64,000 nucleotides of DNA from Pyropia haitanensis. Taxonomy: Eukaryota; Rhodophyta; Bangiophyceae; Bangiales; Bangiaceae. The stretch's first letter is position 1; each line of letters starts with the position of its first letter. The position numbers and the translations under genes are program-made. The notes under the pieces are model-generated. The model made no database searches. It saw nothing but the letters and a program-made list of their open reading frames with translations, and was not told where the DNA came from. Shown piece after piece: positions 44,669-55,131 of this stretch. Location: assembly GCA_008729055.1 (NCBI GenBank), contig SDUX01000002.1:2445874-2509873 (forward strand). The letters run 5' to 3'.

Positions 44669-44927
44669 CGGTGGGGACGGCGGCTTGGCGGCCGCCCGCG
44701 CACGGGCTGCCGACGCGGACGCGGCGGCGGCGGCGGCGCGGCCCGCGGCGGCGGCGGCGGCGCGGGCGCTCGGCGAGGCCGCCACGACGCTCACCGCGTA
44801 CGCAGTGTCGCACCTCAACGAGTGGGCGCTGAACCTGGCGCAGGCGCAGCAGGCGACCGCGGCGGACACGGCGGCCGCGTGGGTGGCCGTTGCCGCCGAG
44901 GCGGCCGAGGCGCAGGACAATAGCTGA
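43638..44927 (+). CDS. BAR-domain-like protein, frame broken at G runs
   Basis: Start at 43638 (MASSSGFSFLRDMSDRV). The first segment has the long amphipathic helix of a BAR or sorting-nexin-like fold (PELAATMGTLDATREGLRVT, AVAKHRAALLAVADAQ). After a G-run/GGC-array linker the second helix continues one frame over at about 44155-44460 (INAQVQLAETT, RFALDMETPLTELARVVEER, RRRYAADR). After another G-run region the original frame resumes through a Tyr/Gly linker into a third helix (VSHLNEWALNLAQAQ) and the stop at 44927. The three helices in order and the DMETPL and RRRYAADR motifs are typical of BAR proteins that curve membranes in endocytosis. The two shifts compensate, and both fall in long G tracts, so homopolymer error is likely. 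No SH3 or PX domain is seen. Confidence 0.62.
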
Positions 44928-46445
44928 GGGGGGGGGGGTGGGTGGGCGGTGGGAGATGGTTGTTGTGGTGGGGGGGGGGGGGGTTGCGGGCGTCGGTGGG
45001 TGGGGTTGGGGGTTGAGGACTGCGGGTGGGGCGGGTGGGTGGGATTGGGGGGAGTGGGGGGATGGAGGGCACGACGGCCGTCGGGCCGCCGCTGCGTGGG
45101 CTGGGACGGCAGTGTCGGCCGCGGGCGGTGGCGTGCAGGAGCAGTCGTCGTCGAGCGGTGGGCCTCCCTGTTTTCTTTTTTCTTCTCTCTTGTTGGTTCT
45201 TTTCTGTGCCCGCCGACCGCGCACGGGTCGGGGGTGCGGGCGGCGCCTGTGGGACGGTCGCGGCGTGCTGGGCGTGAGAGCGGCGAGTGCCTCGCGCCGC
45301 GTGTCGGTGGGGTGCGCTCGCCGGTGAGCGGGGACGCACGGGGCTGTTGGGGGGGGGAAGGCCTAGTGGCCACTGGTGGGCGCGGGCCGCGCCGCCCCGG
45401 CGGCGGCGCGCGCGCGCGATGGTGGGGCGAGGTGGGGGGCGGGGGGGGGGGGAAGCGCGCGCGGCTGCTTGGTCGGGGGGCGACGCCACCCGCGGGTGCC
45501 GCCGCGGGCGGGAACGGACCCCGCGGTGGCGGCGACCGCCGTCACGGCGGGTGGCTGGGGGCGGCCGTGGCGCTCTTCCTTTCGCCTGGCCGTGGCGGCC
45601 GCCGCGGCGGCCGCGGTGGCGGCCGCCGCGTGCGTCTGCCCGCCATCCCTGGCAGGGAGCAACCCCGCGACGCGCCGACCGCCGCGGGCGTGCCATTGCC
45701 GCACGCCGTCCGGCTCGCGCTGGCCCCGCGTCCCGCCGCCGAGGCGGCTGCCGCCGTCGGCCGTGCCCCCCCCGCCGACGCCGCGCGGTGGGCGCCGCCG
45801 CCGCGGCCGCAGCTGGCAACCCCGCGCTCGGCGTGTGGTCGCGGCGGCCGTCCCGCTGGGACTCCCCTCCCGTCCGGTCTTTGGTGTCTGAGACGGCAGG
45901 CGGTAGCGACGGCGGTGGGGGTGCCCCGTCGTAGCCGGGCGGGCGCCGGCGGGGGGGGAGGGGCGAGGAAGTCCGCACGTGGAGCGTGTACGCGGCCGGC
46001 GGGTGGTGATGGTGGTGGCGGTGGCCGTGGCGGCGGACGCGGCGGGCGGGGGTGGCGGTGGCGGCGGCGGTGGGGGTGGTGGCTGCGGGACGGGCGCCGG
46101 CAGCGGTGGCCGCGGCGCGCACGCTCGATGGCGCGGGCCGCATCGCAGACGCCACTAACCGCAACGAGAGCCGAAAAGAGGCTCTTCTCATCGCCCGCCG
46201 GCTCTCTGGTGGTCACGTCACCCTGCCGCCCACACGCGCTCACGAGCCACGCCGCTGACACGCTTACCATCCGCCCAGAGTTGCTCTCATCCACACTCTC
46301 CCGCACCCCACCTCACGCCGACGCCCGCTCACCCACCCACGCCTACTCGCTCCACGCCACCCACTCACAAACAAGTACGGCGCCCCCCACCACCCTGCCA
46401 CCACCCACCCACCCGCAACGACAGAGTCGCAAGTCCTCGGAGACG
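44928..46445. other. GC-rich intergenic region
   Basis: No recognised gene. G tracts occur at 44929-44938 and 44970-44983, and a T/C-rich tract at 45167-45205. Composition becomes milder after about 46135, upstream of the small frame at 46446. Confidence 0.45.
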
Positions 46446-46871
46446 ATGGTCACCGTCACGGTGTCTTGCCGGCTACCGGGATGGCCCAGAGGAACAGCCG
46501 CCCACCCGGTGGCATTGGGGACCCTAAAGGGGGAGAGAACGTCGAGACCGAAACGCGATCGAGGCGCGTTGCCGCCGCAGGACGCCGCGGCCCGCGGCTG
46601 CAGAGTGGGACTATACGCGGTGCATCCGCCAGACGCGTTGGTCCTCCGCAGCGGCAGCGGGGGGGGGGGAGCAGTGGGTGCGGGGGTGGAATTCGCCGTC
46701 GGCTGCGGCAACGGGCCGCGGGCGGCAGCGGCGGCGGCGGCGGCGGCCGTTGCGGCGATTGCCGAGTTGGTGCTGGTACTCGGCATTGTCTGCCGCGGTG
46801 GATGGCTTCTGCCTGCGCGGGGGGAGGCGGCGGCTGCTGTTGGCGACGCGTTGGCGGGCGCAGGCTGTTGA
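46446..46871 (+). CDS. Hypothetical 141-residue protein with a nearby inverted partial duplicate
   Basis: The frame starts MVTVTVSCRLPGWPRGTAAH, has a conserved-looking AAARGCRVGLYAVHPPDALV segment and ends with a hydrophobic Ala/Val/Leu stretch. I recognise no family. It is reported because two of its segments reappear in order on the opposite strand at 47300-47005, which suggests that the sequence has been duplicated as a unit. It may itself be a relic. Confidence 0.3.
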   Translation: MVTVTVSCRLPGWPRGTAAHPVALGTLKGERTSRPKRDRGALPPQDAAARGCRVGLYAVHPPDALVLRSGSGGGGAVGAGVEFAVGCGNGPRAAAAAAAAAVAAIAELVLVLGIVCRGGWLLPARGEAAAAVGDALAGAGC

Positions 46872-47004
46872 GGAGAGGGTCGTGCGGGGCGGGGGGCGCT
46901 TGCCGACGCCACCAATGGCAGCCGATGGAAGTGTCCGGGAGAGACCCATACGATGAACAGGTGGTCGACCATCAAAAAGCGACCTCGCAGCTAGTTTGCT
47001 GGGG
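46872..47004. other. Spacer between the inverted duplicates
   Basis: Short spacer separating the plus-strand frame from its inverted partial copy. No feature seen. Confidence 0.4.
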
Positions 47005-47300
47005 GGGGCCAACGCGTCTGGCGGGCGCAACTCCACGAATTCCACTCTGCACCCGCGGGCCGCCGCTGCCCGCGGCCGCCAGGCGCGCTGCTCTGCAGGC
47101 GCCATCACGCACTTGTAGCGCTGGCAGGACAGGCGCGGTTGCCTTCCCCCTCGGGCACGGCTGCGCGGGCGGCTGCTGTACCAGGGCTGCTGCAGCGCAC
47201 TGTGGCAGCGCGCTAGCCGTCAATCCTCAATCGCCGCCAGGTGGGCTGCCGTTGCTGGTGGCCATCTCCAGACGCCGGTAGCCACTGTAACGGTAACCAT
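47005..47300 (-). pseudogene. Inverted, broken partial duplicate of the 46446 frame
   Basis: On the minus strand an ATG at 47300 opens MVTVTVATGVWRWPPATAAH, parallel to the plus copy, but stops after about 27 codons. Further on, 47075-47010 reads AAARGCRVEFVELRPPDALA in another frame, parallel to the plus copy's AAARGCRVGLYAVHPPDALV. The copy is therefore interrupted and frameshifted. Confidence 0.45.
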
Positions 47301-48988
47301 TGTCCGAGGGCTGGCGGACAGATCGAGCGCCGTTGGCGACGCATGAGCCGGCCCCCCGCTCTTGAACCTGTGGCGGTCATCCCGCTCGGCTCGTACCTCC
47401 ATCCGAAGGATGCACAGAGAGCAAGTAGACAAGCAGGGCAAGGTGCTAGCCAGAGCCAAGAGCGGCCGAGGCCGGTCTGGCACCGGAACGACCGAGGTAG
47501 GCGGGCGGGAACCGCGCAAACGAAAGCCACGCCGTCGGCGCGAGGAGGGAAAACCGTGCCGTCGTTGGGTGGCCGACAGTCGGCACGCCCACGCCGGCGT
47601 CAAGAAGCAAGGAGGAGCGTGGTGATGCGGTCCCCCTTGGCATCGCCGCCGGTACCCCGCAACGCGCGGCCGGGACTGGCCCCAGGCCCGCTGGGGGCCG
47701 CGGCAAACCGCCTCACTTGACAACCTCCGCAACACGTTCACGCCATGACCACGGCAGCCGGTAGACGATGAGCAAAGCCCCTTCGCCGCCGATGTTGCTT
47801 TGCGTGTCGGCCGCTGCGCGGCGCGCGGCGGCACGCCAACAGGTCGGGGGGGTCGGCACGCCGCTGACGGCACATCGCCGCCCGCGAGCACTTCCCCGCA
47901 ACACGCCTCCTCCGCCCCTCCCCCCATACCCTCTCCTCCTCCCCCCACAAACTCGCGCTCGACGCCTGTTCCCCCTTCCCGACCCCCCCTCCGCTCTCTC
48001 GTCCGCCCCACCCACAAGTGCAAGCCACTGGCACGGCCAGCGTCCGGGCGGCTATCTGACCACCGCGTCGGGATGTACGGGCGGAGCGACGCGGGATGGC
48101 AATGTGCGGGGGCGGATGGCGACCAGCAGAGTCAGACCGCCGCGGCGCTCGGACGGGCGCCCCCCCCCCGGCGACCCCCCCCGTGCCGCTTCGCCCAGCT
48201 ATGCAATCCACCCCACGCGTCGACTTTCGGAGGGGGGGCGTCCGTGCTGGCCACAGCCTGTCAGAGGGGGGGACCGTCCGCCCCACAGCACGTCGCGCCG
48301 TTGGCGCACGGGTCTGCCATCCCAGTCGCCGCCACCCAAAGCTGGCCGCCGCCGCCTTGCCCCGCCGCGGCCAAGACGACTGCACGCCTACGCGCGGGGC
48401 GCGAAAGAAAAAAACAGCAACAAGTAAAAAAAAAGACGCTGGCACCAGACAGGTACAGCCCCCTCCCGCCGCTCCCATCCCGTCCGTCGGCTCCCGCAGC
48501 CACCCGCCTGGCGGCAGCACCGCCTCCCAGTGGCAGGATGCAAGGAAAGCGCAGCGGCCTCCCCCCCCCCCCCCCCCCAACGGCACGATGGCCACCCCCC
48601 GTCGCTCGTCCGTCACATCCCGTGCCGGTGGTCGACTTTGGCACCGACGCGCATAGCGACGCGGCGGGCTCCGCGGTGCCCAGACGGGATGCGGACCGCC
48701 ACGTCGCCCGTGCGCCTCCTTGCCACAACCACAGTAGGGTGCAGCGCCACAGCGTCCCCCCGAGGCCCCCCTCGACGAGCGCCACGGCGCCGACCACCAC
48801 GTGCGAGGCGTGCGGAGCGGCCGTGTCGCCGCCCACGCCGCCCGCTGCAGCCGGCACGCTCCGGCGGCGGCGCCCGCCCCAAGGCACCCCACCGAGGGCG
48901 AGAGGGGGGGGGTGGGGAGGCGGGGAAATGGGAGCGAAAGGGCGTCGCGGAAAGCGGCGGCGGCCGCCGTACCGCGGGGCGGCGCGGC
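47301..48988. other. Intergenic, no confident gene
   Basis: Long frames on both strands have no known domain. It includes a C tract at 48561-48578 and A-rich stretches at 48411-48434. It forms the 3' side of the TAN1-like gene. Confidence 0.45.
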
Positions 48989-49705
48989 CTAGCCCCGTGG
49001 CGCCTCCGCTGCCGCCGCTGCCGCCTCTGACGCCGCCGCTGCCGCGGGCGGCGCGTCGGCGGCCGCGTCGGTAGCCGCGGCGGGCGCGAGTGACGGCGCG
49101 GCGGCGGCGGCGGCGGCGGCCGACGGCGGCGGCGACGGCGGCGGCGGGTCCGCGGCGGCCGCCACGGCGGGTGCCGTCAGCGGGTCGGCCGCGGCGGCGG
49201 CCGCCGCCGGGGCGGCGCCAGACGCCACGCCCGCGGCGGCCGGCTCGCCGACGGCGGGGTCGGTCACGGAGTCGGCCGCCTTGACGGGCCCGGCCGCCTC
49301 GACTGGGTCTGCCGAGGAGGGCTCGGCCGCCGTGGCCGGCTCAGCCGCCGTGGCCGCCTTGGGGGCCGTTGCCGGCTCGGCCGCTGTCGCCCGCCGGGCC
49401 TCTTCCGATTCGGCCGCCGTTACGGGCTCGGCGGCCATTGTCGGCTCGGCCGCCGCCGCTGGCTCGGCCGCCGCCGCTGGCTCGGCCGCCGCCGCTGGCT
49501 CGGCCGCCGCCGCTGGCTCGGCCGCCGTGTCGGGCTTGGCCGCCGTCACCGGCTCGGCCGCCGTCACCGGCTCGACCGCCGTCGACTCGGCCGCCTTTGC
49601 CGGCTCGGCGGTCGCCGCCGGCTTGGCCGCCGCCGTCACCGGCTCAGCTGTCGCGTCGGCCGCAGCGTTTGGTGCGGTCGGGTCGGCCGCCGTCGCCGCG
49701 GCGGT

Positions 49706-49736
<31 letters not shown>

Positions 49737-50761
49737 GCGGTGGCGGTGGCGGTGGCGGTGGCGGTGGCGGCGGTGGCGGCGGCGGTGGCGGCGGTGGCGG
49801 CGGCGTCCCCCCCCCCGTCGACACCCCCCCCCGCAGCCACCCGCCGCGCCTCGGCCGCCCGCTCGGCGAGCACCCGAAAGTTGAGGCGCCCCATCCCCCC
49901 CCACCCCCCCCCCACCACCCCCACCGCCGCGGCCGTCTTGAGCACCTCTACCAACACCACCGCGTCGGGTGCGTCGAGCGCGACGCGCCACCCGGCGGCC
50001 CCCCCCGGCCCGAGCACCTCGGCCGCCACCCCCGCGACCGCCGCCCCAACGGCGGCGGTGTAGTCGTCGCGCACGGCGGCGTCATTATGCCGGCACCGGT
50101 ACACGACCGCCCAGTCGACGGGGCGGCGCGGAAAGGCAGCCCGCACCGCCGTCGCGGCGGCGGCCGCCACCGCCGCGGGCGCCGCGGTGACCGTCGCGGC
50201 GACGGGGACAAAGCGGACGCAGTAGCGGGCGGCGGCGGCGGCAGGGCGGGTGGCGGTGGGGGCGGCGGCGGGATCCGCGGCGGCCGCGGCGAGCAGCGCC
50301 GCGACCACCGCCGACGGGTCCACCCGCGGCTCTGACAGGGCGAGGAAGAAGGAGCCGAGGACGCCGGTCTCGACGCGCCGGAGCGCCCGCTCGCCGCCGA
50401 CGCCGCCGGTGCGGAGCTCAGCCAGCTCCCCTTCCAGTGCCGCCGCCACGCCACCGCCGCTGCCGCCGCCGCTGCTGAAGCCGCCGCCGCCACCCCCTGC
50501 TCCCCTGGCCTCCCCAGACTCACCCCCTTGGGCCGCGAGCGCCCGGTCAATAAACTCGCCCAGCAACGCCACCGCCTCCCGGCCGGCGCGGACGTCGTGG
50601 CGGGGCTCACACGTGACGAGGAAGCCACGCCGGCCGGTGGGCAGCGTCGACCGCCTCGCCGCCCCACTGCCGCCGCCGCCGCCGCCGCCGTTTATGTACT
50701 TTGCCTTCTTGCGCTTGCCGCCGCCGCCACCGCCGCCCGCGGCAGAACGCTTATCGGGCAT
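48989..50761 (-). CDS. TAN1/THUMPD1-like tRNA acetylation cofactor with long Ala/Glu/Pro tail
   Basis: Predicted 590 residues. The first 40 residues are basic (MPDKRSAAGG, KRKKAKY). The core follows THUMPD1/Tan1: RRGFLVTCEPRHDVRAGREA, VALLGEFIDRA, a GVLGSFFLALSEP segment, then the THUMP domain with YCVRFVPVAATV, DWAVVYRCRHNDAAVRDDY and VLVEVLKTAAAVGVV. In yeast and humans this protein partners Kre33/NAT10 to acetylate C12 of tRNA-Leu and tRNA-Ser. Family members end soon after the core; here another about 300 residues follow, mostly a repeat of AAEPxTAAEP and AAEPAA units (15-bp unit) that looks intrinsically disordered. The start at 50761 was chosen because it gives the family-like basic N-terminus. 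Upstream is AT-rich promoter-like DNA. Confidence 0.82.
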
Positions 50762-51146
50762 CGTGTCTGAAACCAGAGGTGGGTGCGCAGGATACGACAC
50801 GGAAAGGGGCGGAGCGGGCGGCAGGGGTGATGCACCCAGAAAGCAGAGCGGCGAGGAAAGAGGGGGAAGGACAGAGGCAATGTCCGGGGGGAAAGGGCAG
50901 CGGAGAGGTGGACGGAGCATCCGCAACTCCGCCGCAGCCATCGACCGCCGCGACTTCGGGGCAGGCGGGTCGTCAATGCCACGTGTCAACAGCCGACCCT
51001 TGCCCAGAAAGCACGGTTGGCAAACATGTAATTTTTGTCTCGGCTTTAATTAATGCATATATATTATTTAACATATTGTTAGTTTTACGATTTATATACG
51101 TTATTCGTTTTAAGGGTGTATTTATGCAATCGTCGGAGACTTACAT
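50762..51146. promoter_or_regulatory. AT-rich region upstream of the TAN1-like gene
   Basis: Positions 51030-51130 are strikingly AT-rich (TTAATTAATGCATATATATT and on), unlike any genic part of the window. They could be the TAN1-like promoter or the edge of the repeat-rich zone that follows. Confidence 0.35.
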
Positions 51147-51689
51147 ATGGTTTTGTGTGCCAACTATCGCTACAGCAACAAAATGCATCTGCCTGGACCG
51201 CCGCATCTGTCCGCATTGCCGTGCGCCGACCCCTTCACGTCCGCTGCCGTGGGCTGCGCGCCGGCCTCGGCGCCAGCGCCGCGGCCGATCAGACTCCCCC
51301 CCGCTATCGCGGCCCCCGCGCGTGGGGAGGTCGCCCCCCGCCCCGGAGCCCACCGCGCCGTCCCGTTTCGGCCGGGCGACGGCCGAAGCCGCCGCACGCG
51401 GCCCGTCGGCACCGCCATGGCGGCGGCAAGCGCGGCCGTCCTCGGCCGCGGCAGCCACCGCCGGCGCGTCGACGAGCCCCGGCGGCGGCACCACCTGGCC
51501 GCCCTCCGCGTGGCCGTCGCCAGCCGCTCCCTCCAGGGGGAACAGGCGGGGGGGAGCTGCTGGGTGGAGATTGTGTCAGCAAGGTGCCGCACGAAGGATG
51601 ACAACAACCCCGACTGTTGCACTGCCAGTGCAACTTCCCACGATGGAAGAAGACTTGTGAAGAGAACCAGCAATGATGCATTCAAGTAG
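51147..51689 (+). CDS. Hypothetical 180-residue frame in a GC-rich island
   Basis: An open frame occupies a GC-rich island (about 51185-51560) flanked on both sides by AT-rich DNA. It is Ala/Arg/Pro-rich with several Cys and ends CCTASATSHDGRRLVKRTSN. I recognise no domain, and the minus strand is also open. It may be a host fragment caught in repetitive sequence. Confidence 0.2.
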   Translation: MVLCANYRYSNKMHLPGPPHLSALPCADPFTSAAVGCAPASAPAPRPIRLPPAIAAPARGEVAPRPGAHRAVPFRPGDGRSRRTRPVGTAMAAASAAVLGRGSHRRRVDEPRRRHHLAALRVAVASRSLQGEQAGGSCWVEIVSARCRTKDDNNPDCCTASATSHDGRRLVKRTSNDAFK

Positions 51690-53239
51690 ACGATAGACAA
51701 ATCAAAGGGCCCATTTTGCTGTTTGATCGATCTATAGTTTATTTATAAATTAGTCGATTTTCATATAATGTATACATTTTATTGCTGCCAATCCTGCCAG
51801 GAAGGCTTGATAAAGCAAGAGCGGGTGAACATGACACGCACTGACTCTCACTTATTACACATTCCAGGTGGATTCACACAAGGAATTCTCAAGTGTGCAC
51901 CTTGATATTACTTTTCTCTCATGCTTCCGTAGAGTTTTGTCAATTATATTGCTGTCGCGAGAATTTCTGGAGGAAGCGCACGGAGGTTTCCTCCCCGCTG
52001 GCACAAGGAGTCGTCGTTCGCCCTCAACCACCGCCGTCGGCCTCGCGTCGTCGGCACTCGAGGTTGGCTGCGTCCTCGGTGGCGTGCCGGTGGCACCCGA
52101 GGTTGGCGGCGTCCTCCGCGCCTACGCGAACTCGGGTCAATTCCGCGGGAGCGTGCCAACCTGCGCGCTTCTCGGCGTGGCCCACTGCCAGCGGCGACTG
52201 GCCCCCCTCCTGCGCAGTGGGCCTAAAACCGGGATCCATGCTGTGCGCTCTTCAAGCCGGAAGGGCTTGAACAAACCTTGATTTTCCTTGAAGTGGTCGC
52301 ACGCGCCGCGGCGGCCGCCGCCCCAACTGAGTGGATTAGAGGCCGATCCTCACACTTAAAAGGTTGACAAATACGGTAAAGTATATTGAAGGGAGGTGAT
52401 GGGTTCCCTACTAAGAAGCATCCAATTGGCTGTCAAGTTTCGGTAACTCTCCATCACAGTCCTCGCGGGGACCACGAAGGCCATCCCTGAGCGGCCGACA
52501 ATCCCTCTCCATGGCCCGGCTGATGACGCCGGACGAAGCGCATCGGAAGACACAAACAGGCCCGTCTACAATCTTCATCCGCACCGCGTGCTTCGGTGAC
52601 ACCACCAGCCACACGAACGTCACAGTGTATTTCAAGCCAACGCATATTGTCCATGATAGCTCGCCGCCGTGTTCCCCGCACCCTCCCTGATGTCCTCCCC
52701 CTTGTTCCACCAGCACAACGAGAAAGAAACTGTTGTCACCACACCAAGTTGTGAGCCAGACCAGAGCACCGACCGCTGGAGGATTTTTTAGCACGCACGC
52801 TCCAGAACGTTGGCGTGTATGAGGTGCATCGAGTTGGAGCCGTACGCAGCTCCTGAAGTTCCGCATACCCACTTCCTTTCGCTCCATGACATGGTCGTTA
52901 CCGTGTTCGGTTGCTCACGTCGCGGTCAACAGGTACCCTGATGTACACGCAAGTGCTTCGGGTGCCTGTCAGTGTCGTCGGAGAATAGCAAGCCGACGGT
53001 TGGGAGCGTACTGTACCGCGTAATTGAAAAAAAAACTCTCAGGACGATCTGCAGGCCGCCGAGATACGGCGTGCGCCTCACGTGATCAACTCTGGCGAGC
53101 TGCATAAATGCCGGGATATAATCCAAGAAACATGGGACTTTTCAGGTGAAACGGGGGCTACAAGCTCTTGTCGATGCTGTACTTCTATTAGGAGAGCGTG
53201 ATCACGCTTAATACGGCGCGAGAGCTGTGTGCATTAGCA
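51690..53239. other. AT-richer, repeat-like region
   Basis: AT-rich at 51715-51960, then a GC-rich island at 51990-52315. Within the island a 45-base segment is duplicated (GAGGTTGGCTGCGTCCTC at 52062-52079 and GAGGTTGGCGGCGTCCTC at 52101-52118). The one frame with natural composition is listed separately at 52411-52887. Confidence 0.4.
52411..52887 (-). CDS. Hypothetical protein, possibly transposon-derived
   Basis: A 158-residue frame from an ATG at 52887 with balanced, non-repetitive composition and eight Cys (for example GPVCVFRCASSG). It has no family signature I can name. Its location among inverted-repeat elements and the low local GC suggest a fragment of a mobile element. It could also be chance. 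Confidence 0.25.
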   Translation of the reverse strand: MERKEVGMRNFRSCVRLQLDAPHTRQRSGACVLKNPPAVGALVWLTTWCGDNSFFLVVLVEQGGGHQGGCGEHGGELSWTICVGLKYTVTFVWLVVSPKHAVRMKIVDGPVCVFRCASSGVISRAMERDCRPLRDGLRGPREDCDGELPKLDSQLDAS

Positions 53240-53408
53240 CTTGAAGAAAGCTTGATAAACCTTGAATGATGGGTCAAGACCTGCGTGGACATCATCGTTC
53301 AGTACATCACTGTGTAGCCCGCACTGAGACGCACCTTGTGGTGTATCGCAACCCCATGTCCGAGCAGGTGTTCATAGTGACTTCAAGGTTGATCACGTTT
53401 TCTTCAAG
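53240..53408. mobile_element. 169-bp hairpin element (MITE-like)
   Basis: The left end CTTGAAGAAAGCTTGATAAA continuing CCTTGAA (53240-53266) matches the reverse complement of the right end (53382-53408, CTTGAAGAAAACGTGATC then AACCTTGAA) with few differences. Short length, inverted ends and no coding capacity fit a miniature inverted-repeat element. No target duplication is evident. Confidence 0.55.
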
Positions 53409-54335
53409 AAATCGGCCTCTACGGGGTCTCTAGGGCACTTCATGATCGCCCTGGATCGTGATTTCTGCAAGGTTCTGCTTTTGATAAGCGCTTGAAGAGG
53501 ATCCCGCAACAAAGCCCACTGCGCTGGAGCCCGTGGCCGCCCGCTGGGTACGGCCGATGACTCCTCCCAGATCATGCCCTGTGTGTCAGCCTGACCTGAA
53601 ACCCTATCGAAGGCGCCGCCTCGATGGGATCTCGACGGGCCTCGGACACCCCATCGAGGGCGCCTCTCGATGAGAACGGGCTTTTCGACGAAGATTTCCT
53701 CGATGGGCCTTGATGGGGTTCCCCATCGAGCAAGAAACACGAGAGACCTGGCCCATGATCCATATTTCCGGCACTATCATCAAGTGTGCTGAGCCGCGTA
53801 GACGTGCCGCAGCACGCAGCTTCATTGTCGGTATTTGCTGATGTTGGTTGCTGTCTTTCTGTGGGAACTGACCACAGGGATGCATTGAGAAGTCGCTCTG
53901 TTTTGCCGATGCCTCAGCCCCATGGCTTACCCCGCTGTCTCTGCCTTCACCTTTTGCGTACCACGTTTGATTCTCAGCGCACCAGTGATATCGACTGCGC
54001 CAGAGCGTCTCCCTGGCACAAGCAAATGCGCATGCACGGTGCCAAAGGCTCCGGCATGTGTCTTGCCGTCACGCCAGGTCCCCATGGCAGCAGCAAGCTC
54101 ATCGCCGTCCTGACGAGGTCACCACGCACAAGTTGGACGCTGTCCACTTGGTTTCATGGCATACGGCGTACGAATAGATCCCAATGACACGTCCAATCGA
54201 GCTGTGCAGCCTGCTTGCGCTTGCAAACCCGGAGAGATCGCCTGTGGGGTCAACAGCTCGCCGAGGTCGCAACCCATTCCAGTTTTTGGAGAAGCTTTGC
54301 TGGAACTGGCCGACGTCTATGAACTTCTGGTTGCG
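53409..54335. other. Repeat-rich intergenic sequence
   Basis: Contains a cluster of CGATGGG and its complement at 53604-53730 (at least five copies in alternating orientation). No gene recognised. Related short strings occur at 55190-55215. Confidence 0.4.
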
Positions 54336-55131
54336 TCCAGCGCAGTGATGCTTGAAGCAAGATCCATGACATGCCTGTTTTCCCGAGTAACAGCTTGTCA
54401 AGACCTTGTCAAGTAGCACACTAAAAGGCCCCTCACGCCCCCGTAAGGGACACCTGAACAAGGTGCTCCCCTGTATTCGTTGTGCGTTGCCCCTGTACCT
54501 CAAAAGTGCAAGCTTCTGAGCACGTATCCGGAGCCGCAGGGACGGTGCGTACAAGAAGAGGTAATGAATATGGTGGGATGTCGAATAGCTCGACAAACGT
54601 GCACGACTTTGCTGTGGCATCATGTCGGTCGGAGCGCAACATTGGGGTTTCGACGCCTTCTAAGAAGAACTACAGCCCAGAGAGCGGTCCGATGGGTGTC
54701 CGCACTGGCGTTATTGTGTTTGTTGAGCAGACTTTGGTAGCTCACAAGACTTGACGAGGCTCTGTTGCCAGCACCGAGCTTCCAAGCTTCCGTTATGGAG
54801 GGGGTACGGATTGAGAGCGGCAACTTTCTGAGACATTACATGGGAACGAACAGATCCTCTGGACGGACCAGCCCCCTGGTCACGATGGATATTTGTAGAG
54901 GAACTTAACAGGCACTTGAGTTGTACTGTAGGAAGGCCTATTAACGCCTAGCCCCCTTAACCCCGCGCATTGTATCGCACTTATGGTCGCTTTAAGTGCG
55001 ATATTCGTCCAATACTCGATTTTTATTCAGCAGGGGGTTGTACAAGCCTTGACGAGGTCTGGACAAGCCGTTACGCGGAAAACAGGCTAGCTAGTCATGG
55101 ATCCTGCTGTGGGCACCGCTGCGCAGGAGAG
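54336..55131 (-). mobile_element. Complete copy B of the TIR element, about 795 bp
   Basis: The left end GATCCATGACATGCCTGTTT (from 54361) is the inverse of the right end, whose reverse complement from 55103 reads GATCCATGACTAGCTAGCCT then GTTTTCCGCGTAACGGCTTG. Similarity runs about 55 bp inward and about 25 bp outward (GCGCAG...GCAAGATCC against GCGCAG...GCAGGATCC), so the terminal repeats are roughly 80 bp and imperfect. The internal part, read on the minus strand, is collinear with 4270-4786. No transposase is encoded. It is a non-autonomous DNA transposon; the superfamily is unknown and no clear target duplication was found. Confidence 0.72.

Noticed and set aside
44949..46440. A very long plus-strand frame of Gly/Trp/Arg after the BAR-like gene
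   Set aside because: It crosses G tracts and shows no domain. Only its last 141 codons, from the ATG at 46446, have any supporting duplicate.
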